30,573 bases of DNA. It comes from DASSBR01 sp035701285 (GTDB lineage: Bacteria > Pseudomonadota > Gammaproteobacteria > Natronospirales > DASSBR01). The DNA is taken from assembly GCA_035701285.1 (NCBI GenBank), contig DASSNT010000043.1:1-30573 (forward strand). Reading direction: 5' to 3'. How positions within the stretch are numbered: position 1 is the first letter of the stretch; every line of letters begins with the position of its first letter. Position numbers and translations under genes: made by a program. Below, piece after piece: positions 22,663-30,573 of this stretch. The notes under the pieces were generated by a model. The model did not search any database. It saw only the letters and a list, made by a program, of their open reading frames with translations, and was not told the DNA's origin.

Positions 22663-24819
22663 ATGGCTCACGCGACCTCCATACTGACCCGCGCCGGCCG
22701 CGAGAGGCGTTCGGCCGGCATCGACAACCTGCTTGCGCGGCTGGAAACCTACCTCAGCCCCGAGCAGGTTGACACCATCCGCCGCGCGTACGATTTCGGC
22801 GCGCAGGCACACGAAGGACAGCGCCGCCTGTCCGGCGAACCCTACATTTCCCATCCCGTCGCGGTCGCCGGCATTCTCGCCGATATGCATATGGACGCGG
22901 CGACCATCTGTGCGGCGGTGCTGCACGACGTCATCGAAGACACGCCCACCGCCAAGGACGAAATCGCCGCCGCGTTCGGCGAGGAAGTCGCCCAGCTTGT
23001 CGACGGCGTCAGCAAGCTGACCCACATTCAGTTCCAGAGCCGTGTCGAAGCGCAGGCGGAAAACTTCCGCAAGATGCTGCTGGCGATGGTCGAGGACATC
23101 CGCGTCATTCTGATGAAGCTCGCGGACCGGCTGCACAATATGCGCACGCTGGGCGTCATGCCGCCGGCCAAGCGTCGCCGGATCGCGCGCGAGACGCTGG
23201 AAATTTACGCACCGATCGCCAACCGGCTGGGTATGAACGCGATGCGCCTGGAGCTCGAGGACCTCGGTTTCCGGGCGCTGTATCCGAAACGCTACCGGGT
23301 GCTCGCGCGCCAGCTCAGGCGTAACCGCGGCCATCACAAGGAAATCGTCCGCAAGATCACCGCGGCGCTCAAGCAGGCGCTTCGCCAGGAGGGCGTCGAG
23401 GCACAGGTGCAGGGGCGCGAAAAGCATCTTTACAGCGTCTACATGAAAATGCGCACCAAGCGCCTGGCGCTGCGCGACATCATGGACATGTACGGTTTCC
23501 GCATCGTCGTCGAAAAGGTCGATACCTGTTACCGGGTGCTGGGCATCGTGCACGCCTGTTACAAGCCGGCGCCGGGGCGCTTCAAGGATTACATCGCCAT
23601 ACCGAAGGGTAACGGCTACCAGTCGCTGCACACCGTGCTGGTCGGCCCGCAGGGCGCACCGGTCGAGGTCCAGATCCGCACCGAGGCGATGCACAAGATC
23701 GCCGAATCGGGCGTTGCCGCGCACTGGCTGTACAAGTCGCACGAAGCGGCGGCGACCGCGCCGGAAGCGCGCGCGCGCGAATGGCTGCGCGGCATGCTGG
23801 AAATGCAGAAGGGCGCTGGCAGTTCCGCCGAATTCCTCGAAAACGTCAAGGTCGATCTGTTTCCGGACGAGGTCTACGTATTCACGCCGCAGGGCGAAAT
23901 CCGGCGTTTACCGCGGGGTGCGACCGCGGTCGATTTCGCCTACGCCGTGCACACCGACGTCGGCAATGCCTGCGTTGCGGCGAAGGTGGACCGGCGCATG
24001 ATCCCGCTGCGCACGCCGCTGGTGAACGGGCAGACGATCGAAATCATCACCGCGAAGGGCGCGATTCCGAACCCGGCGTGGCTCAACTTCGTCGTGACCG
24101 GCAAGGCGCGCGCGAACATTCGCCACTACCTGAAGAACATCAAGCGCGACAAGGCGATCGGCCTCGGCCGCCGCCTGCTGGAGCGCGCGCTGGAAAGCTA
24201 CCACTCGAAGCTCAAAAAGCTGCCGCCGGAGCGCATTGACGCGGTACTCAAGGAGTTCAAGCTCGCAAGCCTCGACGACCTGATGGAGCAAATCGGCCTG
24301 GGTGAACGACTGGCTCCGCTGGTGGCACGCCGGCTGCTGCCGGAAGAGGCGCGCGAAGCGGAGCCGGAATCCACCGGGCCGTTGTCGATCAAGGGTACCG
24401 AGGGCATGGTCGTCAGTCTCGGTCGCTGCTGTCATCCGATTCCCGGCGACCCGATCATGGGCTATTTAAGCGCCGGGCGCGGCATCGTCATTCATCGCGA
24501 CAGCTGCCGCAACCTCGCCGACTACCGCAGCCAGCCGGACAAGTGGATTGAAGTGCAGTGGGAGAAGGACATCGGCCGCGAGTTCGCCGTCGAGATCCGC
24601 TGCGAAGTCGAGAACGAACGCGGCGTGCTGGCGACGGTGGCGGCGACGATTGCCGAACTCGGATCCAATATCGAGCACGTTTCGCTGCAGGAGCGCGACG
24701 GGCGCACCTCGACCATCAATCTCGTGTTTTCAGTGCAGGACCGCAAGCACCTGGCGCGCATTATGCGCCACATCCGGCAGATGCCGCAGGTTCTGCGTGT
24801 CGCGCGCACCCGCTTTTAG
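22663..24819 (+). CDS. spoT: Bifunctional (p)ppGpp synthetase/hydrolase SpoT
   Basis: SpoT sets the level of the alarmone (p)ppGpp in response to starvation. The 718 residues hold, in order: the HD hydrolase domain with an apparently intact active site (H64 in YISHP; H88-D89 and E92-D93 in LHDVIEDT; D155, H158, N159 in LADRLHNM); the synthetase domain (GREKHLYSVYMKM, RFKDYIAIPKGNGYQSLHT, PVEVQIRTEAMH); the TGS domain (VYVFTPQGEIRRLPRGATAVDFAYA); a linker region with CCHPIPGD; and a C-terminal ACT domain (IRCEVENERGVLATVAATIAELG). Both activities look possible, the synthetase probably weak as in other SpoT proteins. Length is close to E. coli SpoT (702). ridA follows 18 bp later. Confidence 0.97.
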   Translation: MAHATSILTRAGRERRSAGIDNLLARLETYLSPEQVDTIRRAYDFGAQAHEGQRRLSGEPYISHPVAVAGILADMHMDAATICAAVLHDVIEDTPTAKDEIAAAFGEEVAQLVDGVSKLTHIQFQSRVEAQAENFRKMLLAMVEDIRVILMKLADRLHNMRTLGVMPPAKRRRIARETLEIYAPIANRLGMNAMRLELEDLGFRALYPKRYRVLARQLRRNRGHHKEIVRKITAALKQALRQEGVEAQVQGREKHLYSVYMKMRTKRLALRDIMDMYGFRIVVEKVDTCYRVLGIVHACYKPAPGRFKDYIAIPKGNGYQSLHTVLVGPQGAPVEVQIRTEAMHKIAESGVAAHWLYKSHEAAATAPEARAREWLRGMLEMQKGAGSSAEFLENVKVDLFPDEVYVFTPQGEIRRLPRGATAVDFAYAVHTDVGNACVAAKVDRRMIPLRTPLVNGQTIEIITAKGAIPNPAWLNFVVTGKARANIRHYLKNIKRDKAIGLGRRLLERALESYHSKLKKLPPERIDAVLKEFKLASLDDLMEQIGLGERLAPLVARRLLPEEAREAEPESTGPLSIKGTEGMVVSLGRCCHPIPGDPIMGYLSAGRGIVIHRDSCRNLADYRSQPDKWIEVQWEKDIGREFAVEIRCEVENERGVLATVAATIAELGSNIEHVSLQERDGRTSTINLVFSVQDRKHLARIMRHIRQMPQVLRVARTRF

Positions 24820-24837
24820 AGGTAAGGAGCCGTTTAA

Positions 24838-25214
24838 ATGAAGTTCGCAGCCATCTCCACTGACAAGGCGCCTGCCGCCATCGGCCCGTATTCGCAGGCG
24901 ATTCGCGCCGGCGATACCGTCTACCTGTCGGGCCAGATCGGCCTCGACCCGGAGACCGGCGAACTGGTCGCGGCGACGGTGGAAGAGCAGGCGCGCCGGG
25001 TGTTCGACAACTTGCGTGCGGTCGCGGCGGCGGCTGGCGGCGGACTCGACACGGTCGTCAAACTTACCGTCTACCTGGCCGATCTCGCCGATTACCCGGT
25101 GGTGAACGAGGTCATGGCAGACTACTTCAACGAGCCCTATCCGGCGCGCGCCGCCATTGCCGTCGTCGGTCTGCCCAAAGGGGCGGCTGTCGAGGTAGAT
25201 GCCATTCTCGCGCT

Positions 25215-25218
<4 letters not shown>
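24838..25218 (+). CDS. ridA: RidA (enamine/imine deaminase)
   Basis: RidA hydrolyses reactive enamines and imines, such as 2-aminoacrylate from serine dehydratase, to protect PLP enzymes. The 126-residue protein has the YjgF/RidA trimer motifs: IGPYSQAIRAGDTVYLSGQIGLDPETGEL (15-43), NLRAVAAAAG, VVKLTVYLADL, NEVMADYF and the active-site PARAAIAVVGLPKGAAVEVDAIL, in which R104 is the conserved carboxylate-binding Arg and E119 is typical of RidA. A good ribosome binding site (AAGGAG) precedes the ATG. Its TGA is overlapped by the TTG start of recG. spoT-ridA-recG is a common order outside the enterics. Confidence 0.97.
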
Positions 25219-27314
<2,096 letters not shown>

Positions 27315-27336
27315 CGCATCCTGTTAAAATTGCGCC

Positions 27337-27855
27337 ATGGAAAATTGCTCTGTTGAAGCGACAGCGGCCATACGCGCCGCGACCCGATGGCGGCGGCCTG
27401 AGATCATCGACGTCGGCGAGCGGCCGGCCGCACTGTGGCCCTGGCTGGTGGAGGAGGGGTCACTGACGGCGCGCCTGCGGGCGCACTGCGGGGACGCATT
27501 CCGGGTGCGCGTGCTCGCGAGCGGCGAATCGGAACTAACGGCCGGTGAGGCCGACTGGACCGGTTGCCCGCGCGCGTATGTTCGCGAAGTCCATTTATGC
27601 TGCGGCGCAACGCCCTGGGTTCACGCGCGAACGATCGCCGTCGGCGCCGCGGCAGAAGCGCGGCTGCGGGGGCTTGGCGAATCGCCGCTCGGCGATGGCG
27701 CATTCGAGCAGCCGTCGACCACTCGCGATTCGCTCGAAATCGCGCGGGTCGCGCAGCCCGGCGCGGAGTGGACGCGGCGCTCGGTGCTGCACGTTGACGG
27801 CGAACCGCTCTATATTGCCGAATCCTTTCTCGACGGCGGTACGCCATGGCAATGA
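27337..27855 (+). CDS. ubiC: Chorismate pyruvate-lyase UbiC
   Basis: UbiC converts chorismate to 4-hydroxybenzoate plus pyruvate, the first committed step of ubiquinone synthesis. The 172-residue protein (E. coli 165) has the expected WLVEEGSLTARLRAHCG region, RAYVREVHLCCGATPWVHARTIAV (with the conserved Arg near position 81), LRGLGESPLGDGAF, TTRDSLEIAR, RRSVLHVDGEPLYIAESFL and the catalytic Glu (YIAESFL, position of E155 in E. coli). It is encoded 22 bp after recG and overlaps the reading frame of ubiA by ten bases. The N-terminal 15-20 residues are not conserved, so the real start may be slightly downstream. The product is soluble and hands its product to UbiA. Confidence 0.92.
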   Translation: MENCSVEATAAIRAATRWRRPEIIDVGERPAALWPWLVEEGSLTARLRAHCGDAFRVRVLASGESELTAGEADWTGCPRAYVREVHLCCGATPWVHARTIAVGAAAEARLRGLGESPLGDGAFEQPSTTRDSLEIARVAQPGAEWTRRSVLHVDGEPLYIAESFLDGGTPWQ

Positions 27856-28928
27856 TGCCCCGCCGAAAAAGACGGTCGATGGGCTCGAAATGGAATAAGC
27901 CGAAACTGTCGCCGCGTCTCAAGGCGCAGCGGCCGCCGCGGATCGGGCCGCCATGGTGGCGGCGCGTTCTCGACCGGCTGCCGCGCATCGAGCAAGGCCC
28001 CCCGGATTTCGCTAAACGCTTCCGGCGTGCGCGCCAGAGTGCATTTGCGACGCGCACCTTGCCGGCTGCGAGCGACCGTCTCGACGCCTACATGCGCCTC
28101 ACCCGCCTCAACCGCCCGATCGGGGCGTTCCTGCTGTTGTGGCCGACGCTGTGGGCGATCTGGATTGCGAGCGGCGGCCATCCGAACCCGCTGGTGTTCG
28201 TTGTGTTCGTCATCGGCGTGTTCGTGATGCGCTCGGCCGGCTGTGTGATGAACGACTTCGCCGACCGCAAGTTCGACCCGCACGTGCGCCGCACGCGTGA
28301 GCGCCCGCTGGCCACCGGCGAGGTCAGCGTGCCGGAAGCCATGGCCGTCTTCGCCGTGCTCGTGCTGATCGCGGTCGGCCTCGTGCTGACGATGAACCGG
28401 CTGACGCAGTATCTTGCCATCGCCGGCCTGGCGCTCGCGGTGACCTATCCATTCATGAAGCGCTACACCTGGTTGCCGCAGCCGTATCTCGGCATGGCAT
28501 TCGGCTGGGCCATTCCGATGGCCTTCGCCGCGCAGGCCGGCGTGTTGCCGACGGTGGCGTGGCTGCTGTTCATTGCCAATATTTTCTGGGCGACGGCCTA
28601 CGACACCGCTTACGCGATGGCGGATCGCGAAGACGACCTCAAGATCGGCGTGAAGTCTTCCGCGATCCTGTTCGGCGATAACGACCGGCTGATGATCGCG
28701 ATTCTGCACGTGGTCGTGCTGCTGGCGCTCGCGCTGGTTGGCCGGCAGATGCAACTTGGATCAGCGTTCTACTGGGGGCTGGGCGCCGCCGCGGTGTTCG
28801 CAGTGTACGAGCAGTGGCTCATTCGCAAGCGCAAGCCGGATGCGTGTTTTCAGGCGTTCATGAACAACAACTGGTTTGGCGGCGCGATCTTCGTCGGCCT
28901 GGCGCTGAGCTACATCTTTCAACCGTAA
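27846..28928 (+). CDS. ubiA: 4-hydroxybenzoate octaprenyltransferase UbiA with N-terminal extension
   Basis: UbiA prenylates 4-hydroxybenzoate at the inner membrane. The catalytic core from about residue 80 to 360 has the two Asp-rich motifs, NDFADRKFDPHVRRTRERPLATG and DTAYAMADREDD, and the multi-helix membrane pattern (RLNRPIGAFLLLWPTLWAIWIA onward). E. coli UbiA has 290 residues; this frame has 360. The additional about 70 N-terminal residues are basic and Pro-rich (RRKRR, KPKLSPRLKAQRPPR), hydrophilic and not seen in the standard family. Three ATGs at 27846, 27852 and 27855 overlap the ubiC end. No in-frame ATG lies between 27879 and 28092, and the 28092 ATG would delete part of the conserved start; a TTG at 28059 is a short-form alternative. 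Confidence 0.9.
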   Translation: MAMMPRRKRRSMGSKWNKPKLSPRLKAQRPPRIGPPWWRRVLDRLPRIEQGPPDFAKRFRRARQSAFATRTLPAASDRLDAYMRLTRLNRPIGAFLLLWPTLWAIWIASGGHPNPLVFVVFVIGVFVMRSAGCVMNDFADRKFDPHVRRTRERPLATGEVSVPEAMAVFAVLVLIAVGLVLTMNRLTQYLAIAGLALAVTYPFMKRYTWLPQPYLGMAFGWAIPMAFAAQAGVLPTVAWLLFIANIFWATAYDTAYAMADREDDLKIGVKSSAILFGDNDRLMIAILHVVVLLALALVGRQMQLGSAFYWGLGAAAVFAVYEQWLIRKRKPDACFQAFMNNNWFGGAIFVGLALSYIFQP

Positions 28929-28933
28929 CGGAG

Positions 28934-29128
28934 CTACTCGTCGGTGCGTTGCGCGCCGACGGTGGCCGTTTCGCCTTCCAGATCCACCTGCACATCAAGC
29001 TCGATCGGCTGACAGCAGACTTCGCAGTCCTGAATGTAGCGCTGATCGCCGGCGGTGAGATCGAGCACCACGCCGAACGTCTCGCCGCAATACGGGCAGG
29101 TGACGTCTTTTTCTTCGAGTGGGTTCAT
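28934..29128 (-). CDS. Small CPxCG cysteine-rich zinc-ribbon-like protein
   Basis: A 64-residue acidic protein with one CPYCGE motif (residues 11-16) and a second CEVCC cluster near 35-39, together a likely zinc ribbon. It ends in an acidic tail (DLEGETATVGAQRTDE). It matches the CPXCG-motif small proteins (pfam Cys_rich_CPXG) seen in Proteobacteria; function unknown. Its ATG overlaps the hemW stop by four bases (ATGA), so it is translated together with hemW. It is convergent with ubiA, with a gap of only five bases. Confidence 0.87.
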   Translation of the reverse strand: MNPLEEKDVTCPYCGETFGVVLDLTAGDQRYIQDCEVCCQPIELDVQVDLEGETATVGAQRTDE

Positions 29129-30270
29129 GCCGCCTCCGGCAGAAACAGCGCCTGCAGGTCGTTCAGGTAAGCGCGGCCGCGCTCGCTCGCATAATAGCGG
29201 TCGCCGTTGCGTGCAAGCAGCCCAAGCTCCACAGCCTGTGTCAGCGCGCCATTGGCAGCAGCCAGCGGCAGGCCGGTGCGTGTTTCGAACAGGCGCCGAT
29301 CGAAGCCGGCGTTCAGGCGCAGCGCGTTCAGCATGAACTCGAACATGCGGTCATTATCGGCGACGGCTGTTTCGCTGAACACCGCGGGTGAGCCCGCGGC
29401 ACGCATGTAGCGGCTCGGATGGCGCAGCTTCTCCCGGCGTACAATGCGGTTGGCGGCCGCGTCCGTCAGTTTGCCGTGGGCGCCGGCGCCGATCGCCAGG
29501 TAATCGCCGTACTGCCAGTAGTTCAGGTTGTGGCGGCACGGCCGTCCGTCGCGCGCGTAGGCGGAGGTTTCGTACTGCACGAAACCTGCAGTGGCGAGCG
29601 CGGCCTGGCATTCGGTCTGCATCGTCCAGATCGTGTCGTCGTCCGGCAATGGTGGCGGGCGCTTGGCAAACGGCGTCTGCGGCTCGAGGGTGAGCTGGTA
29701 GTGCGACAGATGCATCGGGCCGAGTGCGGTGGCGCGTTCGACATCCGCGAGCCCCATCTCGAGCGTCTGCTCCGGCAGGCCGTACATCAGGTCCAGGTTG
29801 AAGTTATCCAATCCCGCCGCGTGCGCTTCGTCGACGGCACGTTCGATTTCGTCCGGACCGTGAATGCGGCCGAGGCGCTTCAGCGCGGCGGCGTCGAACG
29901 TCTGCGCGCCAAGCGACAGTCGGTTAATGCCGGCGGCGCGGTAAGCCGCGAAGGCGCCATGTTCGACCGTGCCGGGATTGGCTTCGAGCGTGATCTCGGC
30001 ATCGGCTGCGAGTTGGCTTCCGACCGCGTTGAGCACGCGGCCGATCGCGTCGGCGCTGAACAGGCTGGGCGTGCCGCCGCCGAAGAACACCGTGTCGATT
30101 GCGCGCCCGGGTATCCGCGCGCGTTCGTCCGTCAGGTCACGCAGCAGCGCTGCGAGGTAATCCTGCTCGGGCAGGGCGGCGCGCAGCGGGTGCGAGTTGA
30201 AGTCGCAGTACGGGCACTTCTGCACGCACCACGGGAGGTGAACATAGAGACTGAGTGGCGGGGGAAGCAT
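29125..30270 (-). CDS. hemW: HemW-like radical SAM heme chaperone
   Basis: HemW is a heme-binding radical SAM protein thought to deliver heme to respiratory enzymes; it was long misannotated as coproporphyrinogen III oxidase HemN. The 381-residue protein has the [4Fe-4S] motif CVQKCPYC (C15, C19, C22), then GGGTPSLF, the strand ITLEANPGTVE, INRLSLGAQTFD, LDLMYGLPEQT, and the HemW signature HNLNYWQYGDYLAIGAGAHG. The N-terminal residues upstream of the first Cys are short as in HemW. It follows rdgB, a conserved order (rdgB-hemW). No ribosome binding site stands out, and the leader holds a heptad repeat and a TATAAT. Confidence 0.93.
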   Translation of the reverse strand: MLPPPLSLYVHLPWCVQKCPYCDFNSHPLRAALPEQDYLAALLRDLTDERARIPGRAIDTVFFGGGTPSLFSADAIGRVLNAVGSQLAADAEITLEANPGTVEHGAFAAYRAAGINRLSLGAQTFDAAALKRLGRIHGPDEIERAVDEAHAAGLDNFNLDLMYGLPEQTLEMGLADVERATALGPMHLSHYQLTLEPQTPFAKRPPPLPDDDTIWTMQTECQAALATAGFVQYETSAYARDGRPCRHNLNYWQYGDYLAIGAGAHGKLTDAAANRIVRREKLRHPSRYMRAAGSPAVFSETAVADNDRMFEFMLNALRLNAGFDRRLFETRTGLPLAAANGALTQAVELGLLARNGDRYYASERGRAYLNDLQALFLPEAA

Positions 30271-30280
30271 ACGCTAGGGC

Positions 30281-30336
30281 TGGGGACTGAGGACTGAGCT
30301 ACGATTAGATTATACGGCGCTTTACTTAGTCCTGAG
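30281..30336. repeat. Heptad-repeat palindrome, copy 3 (between rdgB and hemW)
   Basis: The left arm has GGACTGA-GGACTGAG at 30284-30298. The right arm has TTAGTCCTGAG at 30326-30336, its near complement. The loop is AT-rich and contains a TATAAT on the minus strand. It is shorter than the other two copies. The last codons of rdgB (HLRTK, stop at 30322-30324) are read from the right arm. Confidence 0.6.
30309..30314 (-). promoter_or_regulatory. Candidate -10 box for hemW
   Basis: A perfect TATAAT on the minus strand, 39 bp before the hemW ATG, is unusual in this GC-rich sequence. No good -35 is present at 16-18 bp spacing, so this is only a candidate. Confidence 0.3.
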
Positions 30337-30573
30337 ATGGTCCCGCAGCGCCGCCAGTGCCTGGCCCCGGTGCGACAGCCGGTTTTTCTCATCCGGCGCA
30401 AGCTGCGCCGCTGTTTTCCCCATTCCCGGCACGACAAACACCGGGTCGTAGCCGAAGCCGCTGTCGCCGGCCGGCTCCATCGCGATGCGGCCGTTCCAGC
30501 TGCCCTCGAAAATAAGCGGGGAGGGATCGTCGCCGTGGCGCATCAGCACGAGCACGCAGCGGAAGCGGGCGCC
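30322..30573 (-). CDS. rdgB: RdgB/HAM1 non-canonical purine NTP pyrophosphatase (5' part outside the window)
   Basis: Only the last 83 codons are visible; the gene begins beyond the right edge. RdgB hydrolyses dITP, dXTP and ITP to prevent their incorporation. The visible part shows RFRCVLVLMRHGDD, the GRIAMEPAGDSGFGYDPVFVVP motif (SGFGYDPVF is the family signature), and KNRLSHRGQALAAL near the C-terminus. The final residues HLRTK lie in a heptad-repeat element. It precedes hemW on the same strand, 51 bp apart, probably as an operon. Confidence 0.93.
   Translation of the reverse strand, partial: GARFRCVLVLMRHGDDPSPLIFEGSWNGRIAMEPAGDSGFGYDPVFVVPGMGKTAAQLAPDEKNRLSHRGQALAALRDHLRTK

Noticed and set aside
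22336..23742. 468-codon minus-strand frame opposite rpoZ and spoT
   Set aside because: It spans two well-supported genes on the other strand and their intergenic gap, with no recognisable domain.

Overview
The window is a stretch of GC-rich bacterial chromosome, almost entirely housekeeping and densely coding. Gene order and families point to a gammaproteobacterium. The markers are zapB-like/zapA/6S RNA/fau on one strand, back to back with ygfB/pepP/ubiH/ubiI on the other; rpoZ-spoT-ridA-recG; ubiC-ubiA; thiE-thiD next to rubredoxin; and rdgB-hemW. It looks like a deep or environmental lineage (Chromatiales/Xanthomonadales/Woeseia-like in flavour) rather than an enteric, but I cannot name a genus. 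I see no phage, plasmid, transposase, tRNA, rRNA or CRISPR. No stretch longer than 300 bases lacks a gene.

Layout. 1-1262: two exported proteins on the minus strand, a truncated DUF3617-type protein and an unrecognised 363-residue protein. 1359-5031: thiE-thiD (thiamine), rubredoxin, a class II aldolase-fold protein, a CpdA-like phosphodiesterase and an O-methyltransferase. 5083-8790: a SYLF lipoprotein, then ahcY and metK, the methyl-cycle enzymes. A clear SAH riboswitch lies directly in front of ahcY and a REP-like palindrome separates it from metK. 9008-12396: an OmpA-like porin, a hemerythrin, rpiA and an AlgP/histone H1-like Lys/Ala/Arg-rich protein with a strong terminator. 12571-14453: EVE-domain protein, fau, 6S RNA (ssrS), zapA and a zapB-like gene, all on the minus strand. 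14552-19025: ygfB, pepP, ubiH and ubiI on the plus strand. 19076-22255: folA divergent from a cyanide-insensitive-type bd oxidase (cioA, cioB). 22326-27314: rpoZ, spoT, ridA, recG. 27337-28928: ubiC and ubiA. 28934-30573: a small CPxCG zinc-finger-like protein, hemW and the C-terminal part of rdgB on the minus strand.

Functional themes. Four ubiquinone genes (ubiH, ubiI, ubiC, ubiA) and a quinol oxidase (cioAB) sit within 13 kb. MetK and AhcY form the SAM cycle, with SAH sensing by the riboswitch, and SAM is consumed by the O-methyltransferase and, as a radical cofactor, by HemW. Growth and stress control is represented by 6S RNA, omega, SpoT and possibly CpdA.

The most unusual material is non-coding. 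A heptad-repeat palindrome built on CTCAGGA/TCCTTAG-like units occurs at three gene boundaries. A different long inverted repeat splits cioA from cioB and appears to supply the cioB Shine-Dalgarno sequence in a form that can be base-paired away. A third palindrome forms the 3' end of ubiI and encodes the tail of the protein. I did not find a convincing wholly new protein system. The best leads are these repeat families, the N-terminal extension of UbiA, the Glu-to-Asp change in the aldolase-fold protein, and the hemW-coupled CPxCG protein.
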